From Leptothrix cholodnii SP-6 (GTDB lineage Bacteria; Pseudomonadota; Gammaproteobacteria; Burkholderiales; Burkholderiaceae_C), in the NCBI RefSeq assembly GCF_000019785.1, contig NC_010524.1, positions 558,001-622,000 of the forward strand: a DNA stretch of 64,000 bases, given 5' to 3'. Every line of letters starts with the position of its first letter. Within the stretch, counting starts at the first letter, position 1. Shown here piece by piece: positions 26,714 through 35,201 of this stretch. A model generated the notes under the pieces. The model searched no databases. It had not been told where the DNA came from and saw nothing but the letters and a program-made list of their open reading frames with translations. The translations under genes were made by a program, and so were the position numbers.

Positions 26714-28636
26714 TCAGAAACCCGCCGCCGATTGTTCCTGTGCCCGGTCGAGGCTGGGTGCCAGGCCGGCCGGCGGGTTGTCGGGCAGCGACCAGGGCGT
26801 GGCCGTGCCGCTGCGGCCGTTGTCGAGCCAGCGCGCCAGCGCGCCCTCGATCGTGAAGCGCAGCCGCAAGGTGAAACCCTTGCGCGGGCGCTCCTCGACC
26901 GTGATCTCGTTGTCGGCAAACCCGCGCGGGTTGTAGCCCAGCGTCAGCGCGGCCTTGCTGCTGACGCGGTAGCCGAGTTCGGCGCCCCAGGCGCGCGCCG
27001 CACCGTCGAGGTTGTCGCTGCGGCCGGCCACGTGGGCGCTCAGGCTCCAGCGCTGGTCGCCCTCGCGGTCCTGCTCCCAGATCCAGCGTGTCAGCCAGAA
27101 CTGCGTGCGGTGCGGCAGGACCAGGCCGTTGCCGTCGAGCCGCGTTTCGTCGCGTGCGGTGCGGTGCGACAGCCGCACGGTCAGCGTGTGATGGTCGTCG
27201 AACAGGTAGCCGGCATGGCCGAGCCAGATGCGCGCACGCCGGTCGGCCGAGGTCGAGGCCGGCACGCCGGCGTCGACCTCGCGACCCGACCAGGTCATGC
27301 GGCTGAGCAGGTGCAGCGCACGCGCCTGCGGCTCGCGCCAGCCCAGCGCCAGCGCGCCCTTGTAGTCGGTGCTGCCGGCCGCCGAGTTGCCGTGCGGCTG
27401 GCTGCGGCTGACGCTCAGGCGCAGGGCGCCCAGCCAGTCGTCGGCCAGACGCTGGGTCAGCTTGATCTCGTGGTACGCGCTGTCGGAGGTGCTGGCGTTG
27501 ACGAGGTCGAGCGCGGTCGAAAAGCTCAGGCGCGGAAACCGGCTGGTGGAGAGCCGTCCGCCCGCCTGGGTGGCGCGGATCGGGTAGCGCCCGGCCAGCG
27601 GCACGGCCTGCTCGAGCTGCGTGTCCAGGCCCCAGCGCGGCCACGGCGCCCAGTTGCGCTGCCAGCCGAGCACGCCCAGCGCGTCGTCGCGGTCGGCCAG
27701 GCTGCGATGGCGCAGCTGCGTGTAGACATGGCCGCGGCCGCTGCCGTCGGGCAGTTCGAGCCCGATGCTGCGGCGGTACGCGGCGGGCAGGGTGAGCGCT
27801 TCGTCGTCGCCCAGCAGGCCGAGGCGGGGCGATTCACGCCAGGCCAGCAGGCTGCCGGCGGGCAGCGGCCCCCAGCCGTCGGCCAGCCGCCAGTCGGCGC
27901 CCAAGCCGATCCGGTGGCCGCTCAGTTCGGTGCTCGGTGCCGGCTCCCGGCCCAGCACATGGTTGAGTTGCGCCATCAGGCTCAGGCCGGGCCAGGATGC
28001 GGGCTCGAGCCGGCCGCGCCAGACCAGCTGCTCGCCGGTGGCCTCGGGCACCAGGGCCGACGCGGGATCGGGCGCCAGGCGCGACTGGTGCAGCGCCAGG
28101 TCGGTCGTCCAGGTGCTGGTGCTGCCGTCGGCGCTGCGCCAGCGCAGGCCGAACTCGCTGTCGCGGCGGCGCAATCGGGTGGACGGCGTGCCGGGCAGGT
28201 CGTCGATCTCGCTGCGGTTCTCGTGCACGTCGGCGTACAGCACGACGCGCTCGCCGAGGCGCCAGCCGCCGCTCAGGCCGGCGCGCCGGCCCAGCGCGCT
28301 GCGCCCGTAGCTCAGGTCGTACCCGTACGACGGCTTGCGCGCGCTGATGCCGATCACGCGCGACACCACGCCCGCGCCGCCGGGCGTGCCGCGCGGGTTG
28401 GACAGGAACGAGGCCTTGGCCTCGTCGAGCGAGGCCTCGATGCCGTCGCCGAGGTCGATCTCGCGGCGCTTGCCGTCGCGGCGGTAGATGGCGTTGCGGT
28501 CCGGCGCCAGGGCGTTGTCGGCCAGGCTGTCGAGGAATTCGCGCGGCTTCTCGCGCTCCTGGGCCAGCGCCGGCCCGAGCGGCAGCCAGACCAGGAGGAC
28601 GCACAGTGGTCGGAGTCGGGTGGGGGCCGGTTTCAT
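26714..28636 (-). CDS. Large outer membrane beta-barrel protein of unknown function
   Basis: A 640-residue protein with a signal peptide (hydrophobic core LCVLLVWLPLGPALA, cleavage probably before QERE). The rest alternates short amphipathic beta strands with many Arg, Trp and Tyr residues, and it ends in Phe, as barrel proteins do. I do not recognise the family. The count of strand-like segments suggests a large barrel, perhaps 20 or more strands. It starts 18 bases after the stop of the CusF-like gene, so the two form an operon. A link to copper export or sensing is inferred only from that. The ATG at 28636 is preferred to a GTG five codons earlier. Confidence 0.75.
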   Translation of the reverse strand: MKPAPTRLRPLCVLLVWLPLGPALAQEREKPREFLDSLADNALAPDRNAIYRRDGKRREIDLGDGIEASLDEAKASFLSNPRGTPGGAGVVSRVIGISARKPSYGYDLSYGRSALGRRAGLSGGWRLGERVVLYADVHENRSEIDDLPGTPSTRLRRRDSEFGLRWRSADGSTSTWTTDLALHQSRLAPDPASALVPEATGEQLVWRGRLEPASWPGLSLMAQLNHVLGREPAPSTELSGHRIGLGADWRLADGWGPLPAGSLLAWRESPRLGLLGDDEALTLPAAYRRSIGLELPDGSGRGHVYTQLRHRSLADRDDALGVLGWQRNWAPWPRWGLDTQLEQAVPLAGRYPIRATQAGGRLSTSRFPRLSFSTALDLVNASTSDSAYHEIKLTQRLADDWLGALRLSVSRSQPHGNSAAGSTDYKGALALGWREPQARALHLLSRMTWSGREVDAGVPASTSADRRARIWLGHAGYLFDDHHTLTVRLSHRTARDETRLDGNGLVLPHRTQFWLTRWIWEQDREGDQRWSLSAHVAGRSDNLDGAARAWGAELGYRVSSKAALTLGYNPRGFADNEITVEERPRKGFTLRLRFTIEGALARWLDNGRSGTATPWSLPDNPPAGLAPSLDRAQEQSAAGF

Positions 28637-28654
28637 GCCGCACCACCCCACGGT

Positions 28655-28942
28655 TCAGCGCTGCACGCTCAATCGGGTGACGGTGTACTGGCCGTTGAGC
28701 TTTTCGGCGTCGAAGCGGATCTTGTCGCCGGCCTTGAGCTGGTCGAGCCATTGCTGATCCTGGACCCGGAACACCATGCTCATGGCCGGCATGTCGAGGT
28801 TCTGGATCGGGCCGTGCTTGAGCGTGAGCTTGCCCTGGCCCTTGTCGACCTTGACGACTTCTGCTGGGGTGCCCTGGGCCCAGGCGGTCAGCGTGAAGCC
28901 GGCGGCGCACAGCAGCAGGCCGAGACGGTGGTGCAGTTTCAT
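28655..28942 (-). CDS. CusF-like periplasmic copper-binding protein
   Basis: A 95-residue protein with a signal peptide (hydrophobic LLLCAAGFTLTAWA, about residues 9-22) and a CusF-type OB fold. The metal-site spacing matches CusF: His43, then Met51, Met54 and Met56 in the DMPAMSM stretch. The position of CusF Trp44 holds methionine, a change seen in many CusF-like proteins. It should bind Cu(I) or Ag(I) in the periplasm. GGAG lies nine bases before the start. No CusCBA pump genes are nearby; its only partner is the downstream barrel gene. Confidence 0.85.
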   Translation of the reverse strand: MKLHHRLGLLLCAAGFTLTAWAQGTPAEVVKVDKGQGKLTLKHGPIQNLDMPAMSMVFRVQDQQWLDQLKAGDKIRFDAEKLNGQYTVTRLSVQR

Positions 28943-29027
28943 GGGACGGTACTCCGCGGTCACATCGATGACCGATGATGGAATCATGCCAGTCTCGCCG
29001 ATCGACGGTCCGCCGGCCCGGCATCCC

Positions 29028-29033
29028 TAGAAT
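29028..29033 (+). promoter_or_regulatory. Possible -10 element upstream of argB
   Basis: TAGAAT lies 77 bases before the argB start in the 168-base gap between divergent genes. The -35 region is poor, so this is tentative. Confidence 0.4.
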
Positions 29034-29110
29034 CTGCGGCGATCCCGATTCTCCGAACCGCCGCGGCCGCCGCGCCCGGTTGCCGATCGACTTTCCTCCG
29101 GAGCCAGCCC

Positions 29111-30022
29111 ATGAGCGCCCCCACCGACACATCCCCCGACCTGAGCCACATCGCCGCACGCGACAAGGCCGAGATCCTGGCCCAGGCCCTGCCGTACATC
29201 CGCAAGTACCACGGCAAGACGCTGGTCATCAAGTACGGCGGCAACGCCATGACCGACCCGGCGCTGCAGGCCGATTTCGCCGAGGACGTGGTGCTGCTCA
29301 AGCTGGTCGGCATGAACCCGATCGTGGTGCACGGCGGCGGCCCGCAGATCGACGAGGCGCTCAACCGCCTGGGCAAGAAGGGCACCTTCATCCAGGGCAT
29401 GCGCGTCACCGACGAGGAGACCATGGAGGTGGTCGAGTGGGTGCTGGGCGGCGAGGTGCAGCAGGACATCGTCGGCCTGATCAACGCCGCCGGCGGCAAG
29501 GCGGTCGGCCTGACCGGCCGTGACGGCGGCCTGATCCGGGCGCGCAAGATGAAGCTGCTCGACCGCGACGACCCGAACAAGGAACACGACATCGGCCAGG
29601 TCGGCGAGATCGAGTCGATCGACCCGAGCGTGGTCAAGGCGCTGCAGGACGACGCCTTCATCCCGGTCATCAGCCCGATCGGCTTCGGCACGCACAACGA
29701 GAGCTACAACATCAACGCCGACCTGGTCGCCAGCAAGCTCGCCGAGGTGCTCAAGGCCGAGAAGCTGGTGATGCTGACCAACATCCGCGGCGTGCTCGAC
29801 AAGGCCGGCGACCTGCTCACCGACCTGACCGCCAAGCGCATCGACGAGCTGTTCGCCGACGGCACCATCAGCGGCGGCATGCTGCCCAAGATCGCCGGCG
29901 CGCTCGATGCCGCCAAGAGCGGCGTCAATGCGGTGCACATCGTCGACGGCCGGGTGCCGCACGTGCTGCTGCTGGAGATCCTGACCGATCAGGCCTACGG
30001 GACGATGATCCGCTCGCATTGA
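29111..30022 (+). CDS. argB: Acetylglutamate kinase ArgB
   Basis: A 303-residue amino acid kinase that phosphorylates N-acetylglutamate, the second step of arginine synthesis. Signatures: KYGGNAM after the first beta strand, [23 protein letters not shown], and the C-terminal SGGMLPKI(A)GALDAA(K)SGV. The N-terminal helix of about 25 residues before KTLVIKYGG is the type found in the arginine-inhibited hexameric enzymes, so feedback inhibition by arginine is likely. Its ribosome site is TCCGGAG about ten bases upstream. No other arg genes are nearby. Confidence 0.96.
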   Translation: MSAPTDTSPDLSHIAARDKAEILAQALPYIRKYHGKTLVIKYGGNAMTDPALQADFAEDVVLLKLVGMNPIVVHGGGPQIDEALNRLGKKGTFIQGMRVTDEETMEVVEWVLGGEVQQDIVGLINAAGGKAVGLTGRDGGLIRARKMKLLDRDDPNKEHDIGQVGEIESIDPSVVKALQDDAFIPVISPIGFGTHNESYNINADLVASKLAEVLKAEKLVMLTNIRGVLDKAGDLLTDLTAKRIDELFADGTISGGMLPKIAGALDAAKSGVNAVHIVDGRVPHVLLLEILTDQAYGTMIRSH

Positions 30023-30091
30023 GGTGTCGCCGGGCCGGGCCGCCTGCGGCCCGGTACCATCGATGCGTCATCACCCCGCCGCGCCGCCACC

Positions 30092-30661
30092 ATGGGACTG
30101 CCTCAACCTGCACCTCGTTTCGACCGCGCTGAATACTTCGGCTGGGAAGAACAGCAAGCGGACAAGCACGAGTTCATCGCCGGCGAGGTCTTCGCGATGG
30201 TCGGTGCACGACAGGAGCACGTGCTGGTGGCGGGCGCGCTGTTCGCCCGCTTTCGCGAGCACCTGCGCGGCACGCGTTGCCGGGCCTACACCTCCGACAT
30301 GAAGCTGGAAGTCGAGGCGGCCGATGCGGTGTTCTATCCCGACGTGATGGTCAGCTGCGACGAGGACGACCGTCAGCGCGCGATGGCGCTGCGCGCGCCG
30401 CTGCTGATCGTGGAGGTGCTGTCGGACTCGACCGCCGCATTCGACCGCGGCGCCAAGTTCGCCGCCTACCGCCGGCTGGCGTCGCTGCAGGAGTACCTGC
30501 TGGTGGACGTGGAGGCGCGGCGGCTCGAACTGTTCCGCCGCGAGCCGGTGGGCTGGGTGCTGCACGAGCCCGAGGGCGAGGGTGATGCGGCCACGCTGCG
30601 CCTGGCCGGCATCGGCCTCGACCTGACCGCGCTCGACGCGTTCGGCGACCTGCAGGCATGA
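30092..30661 (+). CDS. Uma2 family putative nuclease-fold protein
   Basis: A 189-residue protein of the Uma2 (DUF820) family, which has a PD-(D/E)xK-like fold. Typical parts are the start YFGWEEQQADKHEFIAGEV, the YPDVMV aspartate, LIVEVLSDSTAAFDRGAKF, YRRLASLQEYLLVD and RRLELFRR. No activity is established for the family, which is common in cyanobacteria and patchy in proteobacteria. It stands between argB and a nucleotidase with no obvious functional tie, and could be an acquired gene. Confidence 0.85.
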   Translation: MGLPQPAPRFDRAEYFGWEEQQADKHEFIAGEVFAMVGARQEHVLVAGALFARFREHLRGTRCRAYTSDMKLEVEAADAVFYPDVMVSCDEDDRQRAMALRAPLLIVEVLSDSTAAFDRGAKFAAYRRLASLQEYLLVDVEARRLELFRREPVGWVLHEPEGEGDAATLRLAGIGLDLTALDAFGDLQA

Positions 30662-30671
30662 CGGCACGCGC

Positions 30672-31373
30672 ATGAAGTCCGGCACCCCGGTCTGGCTGTT
30701 CGACCTCGACAACACGCTGCACAACGCCTCGGCGGGGGCGTTCCCGATGATCAACCGGGCGATGACCGAGTACATCGAGCGCGAGCTGGTGGTCGATCGT
30801 GACGAGGCCTATCGCCTGCGCGGCCACTACTGGCAGCGTTACGGCGCGACCATGCTCGGGCTGATGCGCCACCACGGCGTGAAGGCGCCGCACTTCCTGC
30901 ATCACACCCATCTGCTGCCGGGGCTGGAGGCCCATCTGCAGGTGCATCCGCACGACGTGGCGGCGCTGACGCGCCTGCCCGGCGCCAAGTACGTGCTGAC
31001 CAATGCACCGCAGGCCTACGCCGAGCGGGTGCTGGGTGAGCTGGGGCTGGCGCGGGTCTTCGACGGCGTGATCGCGATCGACCAGATGCGCATGTTCGGC
31101 CACTGGCGGCCCAAGCCCGATGCGCGCATGTTCAAGGCGATCGCGGTACGCCTGGGCGTGGCGCCCGGGCGCTGCGTGCTGGTCGAGGACACGCTCGAAC
31201 ACCAGAAGGCGGCGCGCCGCATCGGCATGCGCACGGTGTGGATGCAGCGCTGGGTCCGGCGCCATGCGCACGGTCCCGAAGTGGGTGTTCGCCTCATGCG
31301 CAAGCCCGCTTATGTGTGTGACAGAATCCGCAGCCTGCTGGCTCTACAGCGTCTTTGCCGACCCCCATTGTGA
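30672..31373 (+). CDS. HAD-family pyrimidine 5'-nucleotidase
   Basis: A 233-residue HAD hydrolase of the Sdt1 type. Motif I is FDLDNTL near the N-terminus, motif II the VLTNAP threonine, and motif IV LVEDTLEHQKAA. The helical cap sits between motifs I and II. It should dephosphorylate pyrimidine nucleotides in the cytoplasm. The stop overlaps the start of slmA by one base (TGATG), so the two are probably translated from one mRNA. It starts ten bases after the Uma2 gene. Confidence 0.9.
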   Translation: MKSGTPVWLFDLDNTLHNASAGAFPMINRAMTEYIERELVVDRDEAYRLRGHYWQRYGATMLGLMRHHGVKAPHFLHHTHLLPGLEAHLQVHPHDVAALTRLPGAKYVLTNAPQAYAERVLGELGLARVFDGVIAIDQMRMFGHWRPKPDARMFKAIAVRLGVAPGRCVLVEDTLEHQKAARRIGMRTVWMQRWVRRHAHGPEVGVRLMRKPAYVCDRIRSLLALQRLCRPPL

Positions 31374-32017
31374 TGACCGAGCACGTCTCCGAAGCCACCG
31401 TCCCCGAGCCGGACACCGCCGTGCTGGCCCCCGTGCGCAAGCGCCCCAAACCCGGCGAACGCCGCGTCCAGATCCTGCAGACGCTCGCGCACATGCTCGA
31501 GCAGCCCGGCGCCGAGCGCATCACCACCGCCGCGCTGGCCGCGCAGCTCGAGGTCAGCGAAGCCGCGCTCTATCGCCACTTCGCCAGCAAGGCGCAGATG
31601 TTCGAGGGCCTGATCGAGTTCATCGAGACCAGCGTCTTCACCCTGATCAACCAGATCAGCGAGCGCGAGACCGATCCGCAGGTCCAGGCCTCGCGCTGCC
31701 TGACCGTGCTGCTGCAGTTCGCCGAGAAGAACCCCGGCATGACGCGCGTGATGGTGGGCGACGCGCTGGTGTTCGAGAACGACCGCCTGCTGTCGCGCAT
31801 GAACCAGTTCTTCGAGCGCATCGAGTCGCAGCTGCGCCAGAGCCTGCGTGCGCTGGCCGAGCTGCGCGGCTCGGTCACGCCGAGCGTCGACGCCACCGCG
31901 CAGGCCTCGGTGCTGACCAGCTTTGCGGTCGGGCGGCTGCAGCGTTATGCGCGCTCGGGTTTTCGCCGCAGCCCCACCGAACACCTCGACGCCGCGCTGC
32001 ACCTGCTGCTCGCCTGA
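31373..32017 (+). CDS. slmA: Nucleoid occlusion factor SlmA
   Basis: A 214-residue TetR-like protein. The helix-turn-helix (ERITTAALAAQLEVSEAALY, about residues 42-61) is followed by the family's RHFASKAQMFEGLIEF and an alpha-helical C-terminal dimer domain. SlmA binds specific DNA sites and FtsZ, blocking Z-ring assembly over the nucleoid. The FtsZ tail that it would bind is intact in this window. The ATG overlapping the nucleotidase stop is chosen; a TTG six codons earlier is less likely. Confidence 0.92.
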   Translation: MTEHVSEATVPEPDTAVLAPVRKRPKPGERRVQILQTLAHMLEQPGAERITTAALAAQLEVSEAALYRHFASKAQMFEGLIEFIETSVFTLINQISERETDPQVQASRCLTVLLQFAEKNPGMTRVMVGDALVFENDRLLSRMNQFFERIESQLRQSLRALAELRGSVTPSVDATAQASVLTSFAVGRLQRYARSGFRRSPTEHLDAALHLLLA

Positions 32018-32045
32018 GCCTGCGGGCGGGCGCATGGCCGGCTCG

Positions 32046-32051
32046 TACACT
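32046..32051 (+). promoter_or_regulatory. -10 element close to the DUF815 gene start
   Basis: TACACT ends seven bases before the ATG at 32059, predicting a leaderless or nearly leaderless transcript. Confidence 0.45.
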
Positions 32052-32058
32052 GCCGGCC

Positions 32059-32991
32059 ATGCCTGATTTCGACACCCTGATCGGCCGCGCCGAAGCCCTG
32101 CTCGCGCGCCTGGAAACCGTGCTGCCGCATCCGCTGGCTGCGCCCGACTGGTCGGCCTCGATCGCCTTCCGCTACCGCCGCCGCTCGGCCGGATTCGGCA
32201 GCGGCGGCCTGCTCGAGCCGGTGCGCCACATCGCGCCGTTGCGGCTCGATGCGCTGAAGGAAATCGACGGCCAGAAGGAACGCCTGCTGCGCAACACCGA
32301 GCAGTTCGTGCACGGCCGCACCGCCAACAACGTGCTGCTGACCGGCGCCAAGGGCACCGGCAAGAGCTCGCTGATCAAGGCCTGCCTGAACGAGCTGGCA
32401 CCGCAGGGCCTGCGCCTGATCGAGGTCGACAAGGCCGACCTGATCGACCTGCCGGACCTGGTCGACCTGGTCGCCGGCCGGCCCGAGCGTTTCATCATCT
32501 ACTGCGACGACCTGAGCTTCGACGAGGGCGAGCCCGGCTACAAGGCGCTCAAGTCCATCCTCGACGGCACGGTGGCGCAGAGCGGCGACAACGTGCTGGT
32601 CTACGCCACCAGCAACCGCCGCCACCTGCTGCCCGAGCGGATGGCGGACAACCTCGCCGCCACCTACACCGACGAGGGCGAGATGCACCCCGGCGAGGCG
32701 GTCGAGGAAAAGATCTCGCTGTCCGAGCGCTTCGGCCTGTGGATCAGCTTCTACCCCTTCAGCCAGCGCGAATACCTGGCCATCGTGGCGCAGTGGCTCG
32801 GCCACTTCGGCCTCGATCAGCCGGCGATCGACGCGGCCCGACCGCTGGCGCTGGTCTGGGCGCTCGAGCGCGGCTCGCGTTCGGGGCGGGTGGCCTATCA
32901 GTTCGCCCGCGACCACGCCGGCCGCGACGTGCATGCCGAGGCGCCCACGCCGATCGCCAACTACGTGCGCGGCACGCCCAACCATGGCTGA
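32059..32991 (+). CDS. DUF815 family AAA-type ATPase
   Basis: A 310-residue protein of the DUF815 family. The Walker A motif GAKGTGKSS lies near residue 99, the Walker B-like YCDDLSF near 153, and YATSNRRHL near 190 is a sensor-like segment. Families of this kind are AAA ATPases of unknown cellular role. The stop overlaps the Nudix gene start by eight bases, so they are coupled. The gene pair is convergent with the yacG-zapD-coaE-pil block, a frequent arrangement in this order. Confidence 0.9.
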   Translation: MPDFDTLIGRAEALLARLETVLPHPLAAPDWSASIAFRYRRRSAGFGSGGLLEPVRHIAPLRLDALKEIDGQKERLLRNTEQFVHGRTANNVLLTGAKGTGKSSLIKACLNELAPQGLRLIEVDKADLIDLPDLVDLVAGRPERFIIYCDDLSFDEGEPGYKALKSILDGTVAQSGDNVLVYATSNRRHLLPERMADNLAATYTDEGEMHPGEAVEEKISLSERFGLWISFYPFSQREYLAIVAQWLGHFGLDQPAIDAARPLALVWALERGSRSGRVAYQFARDHAGRDVHAEAPTPIANYVRGTPNHG

Positions 32992-33484
32992 GCCGACACT
33001 GGTGGTGCCGGGCGCCGAGGGCCTGGCGACGCGCCGGCCGGTCGACGTGGCGGTGGGCGTGCTGATCGAGCGCGACGCGGCCGGTGTCGAGGGGCGTTTC
33101 CTGCTGACCTCGCGGCCGGCGGACAAGGTCTACGCCGGCTACTGGGAGTTCCCGGGCGGCAAGCTCGAAGCCGGCGAAACGGTCGGTGAGGCCTTGCGGC
33201 GCGAACTGCACGAGGAACTCGGCATCACGATCGGCGCGGTGCAGCCGTGGCAGCAGATCGAGGTCGACTACCCGCACGCGCGGGTGCGGCTGCATTTCTG
33301 CAAGGTCTACGCCTGGCAGGGCGAGTTCGAGATGCGCGAGCAGCAGTCGATGGCCTGGCAGACGCTGCCGGTGGCGGTGGTGCCGGTCCTGCCGGGCACC
33401 GTGCCGGTGCTGCGCTGGCTGGCCGACGAACGCGGCCATGTCGGACCGACCCACGCCGACAGCCCGGCCGAAGTGCCGGCCTGA
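32984..33484 (+). CDS. Nudix hydrolase, MutT-like
   Basis: A 166-residue Nudix protein. The full Nudix box GGKLEAGETVGEALRRELHE followed by ELGI is present, preceded by YWEFPGG as in MutT. It probably hydrolyses 8-oxo-dGTP or a related oxidised nucleotide to the monophosphate. The start at 32984 lies inside the end of the DUF815 gene. The C-terminal half lacks the thiamine-phosphate synthase domain seen in some betaproteobacterial MutT fusions. Confidence 0.88.
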   Translation: MAEPTLVVPGAEGLATRRPVDVAVGVLIERDAAGVEGRFLLTSRPADKVYAGYWEFPGGKLEAGETVGEALRRELHEELGITIGAVQPWQQIEVDYPHARVRLHFCKVYAWQGEFEMREQQSMAWQTLPVAVVPVLPGTVPVLRWLADERGHVGPTHADSPAEVPA

Positions 33485-33500
33485 GGTTCGGCCTGCTGCT

Positions 33501-33707
33501 TCAGCCCGGCTCGTCGTCGGGCGCCGGCGGTGGGGCGGCAACGCGGTAGTCCTCGCTGGCCCAGGCGCCGATGTCGATCCGCTTGCAGCGCTCGCTGCAG
33601 AACGGCCGCCACGGGTTGTCGCGGCGGTAGACGGTCGGGCGTTTGCAGGTCGGGCAGGGCACGGTGGGCGCGGGGCGCTCGCCTGCCGGCGGGGTCGGGG
33701 TGTTCAT
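33501..33707 (-). CDS. yacG: Zinc-binding gyrase inhibitor-like protein YacG
   Basis: A 68-residue protein with one zinc finger: CPTC near residues 18-21 and CSERC near 37-41, followed by [14 protein letters not shown], the typical YacG tail. In E. coli YacG binds GyrB and inhibits gyrase. It is the last gene of the pilB to yacG block and follows zapD by 32 bases, as in many proteobacteria. The ATG at 33707 is chosen; the longer frame upstream overlaps zapD and is not protein-like. Confidence 0.9.
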   Translation of the reverse strand: MNTPTPPAGERPAPTVPCPTCKRPTVYRRDNPWRPFCSERCKRIDIGAWASEDYRVAAPPPAPDDEPG

Positions 33708-33739
33708 GGCAATGACGGGAATCTGTCGCGGCCCGGGTC

Positions 33740-34495
33740 TCAGGCGCAGAGCGTGAGCTCCATCGAGAAATCCACGATGGCGTGCTTGAGCCGGTATTCG
33801 GCGTCGGGCCGCATCATGCGCACGGCCAGCAGCAGGCGGTTGCCGCTGATCTCGGGCACCAGCGCGTGGCTGCGGGCAATGCGCAGGCGCGCGAGCTGGA
33901 AGTTGCGACTGCCGACCAGGCTCTGCTGGAACTGGCCGCCGCGCACCGCCACCGTCTGCACCGTGCCCGATTCGCGCAGCAGGCTCAGGCACACCGCCAG
34001 CGCCTGCGCCATCGGGTCGAGCGTGCTGATCCAGCGCTGCAGGTCGGTGCGGCGGTGGGCGGCGCTCTCCTGCTGCCAGGCGAAATAGGCCGGCAGGTCG
34101 AACTCGCAGGTGCCGCCCGGGATGCTCATGCGGCTGCGGATGCTCATCAGCCAGTCGTTGGCGGTGAGCGCCTGGCCGGCCTTGCCGGCGACGTGGTTCA
34201 GCCGCTGGTGCGCCAGCTCGATGCGGCGGATCGCCATGTCGAGCGCCGACTCCGAGATCGACGGGTTGCCGCGGTAGCCAGCGAGCTGCTGGCGCTGGCG
34301 GTCGAGCTCCTGCAGCAGGTCGACCTTGAGATCGACCCGCGAGGTCACGTCCATGATCTCGAACAGCGTGGCCAGCGTGTAGTGATGGTCCAGCGGCGCA
34401 TCGCGCGCCAGCAGCTGGCCCATGCGGGCGAACAGGTGCTCGAGCCGCAGCAGGGTGCGCACGGTCTCGTTCAACGGGTACTCGTAATGGATCAC
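33740..34495 (-). CDS. zapD: FtsZ-bundling protein ZapD
   Basis: A 251-residue cytoplasmic protein that cross-links FtsZ filaments through the FtsZ tail. Family features: IHYEYPLNE at the start, TLLRLEHLF, the long helical middle, and a C-terminal beta domain with [23 protein letters not shown] ending. The start is a GTG with GGGAG eight bases upstream; no ATG fits. It stands between coaE and yacG, its normal place. Confidence 0.93.
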   Translation of the reverse strand: MIHYEYPLNETVRTLLRLEHLFARMGQLLARDAPLDHHYTLATLFEIMDVTSRVDLKVDLLQELDRQRQQLAGYRGNPSISESALDMAIRRIELAHQRLNHVAGKAGQALTANDWLMSIRSRMSIPGGTCEFDLPAYFAWQQESAAHRRTDLQRWISTLDPMAQALAVCLSLLRESGTVQTVAVRGGQFQQSLVGSRNFQLARLRIARSHALVPEISGNRLLLAVRMMRPDAEYRLKHAIVDFSMELTLCA

Positions 34496-34575
34496 GCCAA
34501 CCACTCCCAGCGGGTCAGACCTGGCGGAAACACCAGTGCGTTCAATTGTTTCACAGCGGGGCGGCGGATCCGGGC

Positions 34576-35190
34576 TTACCCGGGTGAGCCGACCCAGCGC
34601 TGCCAGATTTCGCCGACCTGGCGGCGCAGTTCGGCCAGGTCGATGCCGTCGTTCAGGATCACCGCGTCGGCGGCGGCCCGGCGCACCTCGCGGCCGGCCT
34701 GCGCGGCGATCACGGCGCGCACCTGCTCGGGCGGCCAGCCGTTGCGCTGCGTCACGCGCGCGATCTGTGTCTCGGGGCTGCAGTCGACCACCAGCACCCG
34801 GTCGACCCGCTCGCGCCAGCGGCCGGACTCCACCAGCAGCGGCACGTCGAACACCAGCACCTGGCCGGGCGCGGCAGCGCTGGCCCGGGCCTCGGTCAGG
34901 TGGCCGATCATCGGGTGCAGGATCTGCTCGAGCGCACTCTTGGCGGCCGGGTCGGCGAAGACCCGCTCGCGCATGCGGGCGCGGTCGAGTGCGCCGTCGG
35001 GCGTGATCATCCCGGCGCCGAAGCGCGCGGTGATCGCCGCGATGGCAGCGCCGCCGGGTGCCGTCAGGCCATGTGCGAGCGCGTCGGTGTCGATCACGTG
35101 CGCGCCCAGGGCGGCGAGCATCGCCGCCACCGTGCTCTTGCCGCTGCCGATGCCGCCGGTCAGGCCGATGCGAAGGCGGTGCTCGGGCAT
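34576..35190 (-). CDS. coaE: Dephospho-CoA kinase CoaE
   Basis: A 204-residue P-loop kinase that phosphorylates dephospho-CoA, the last step of coenzyme A synthesis. The Walker A loop GLTGGIGSGKST lies near residues 9-20, and the VFDVPLLVESG segment and VDCSPETQIARV lid region follow. The ATG at 35190 gives the family length; a GTG at 35217 overlapping pilD is possible. It sits between pilD and zapD on the minus strand. Confidence 0.95.
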   Translation of the reverse strand: MPEHRLRIGLTGGIGSGKSTVAAMLAALGAHVIDTDALAHGLTAPGGAAIAAITARFGAGMITPDGALDRARMRERVFADPAAKSALEQILHPMIGHLTEARASAAAPGQVLVFDVPLLVESGRWRERVDRVLVVDCSPETQIARVTQRNGWPPEQVRAVIAAQAGREVRRAAADAVILNDGIDLAELRRQVGEIWQRWVGSPG

Positions 35191-35201
35191 CTCGGACGCA
35201 C

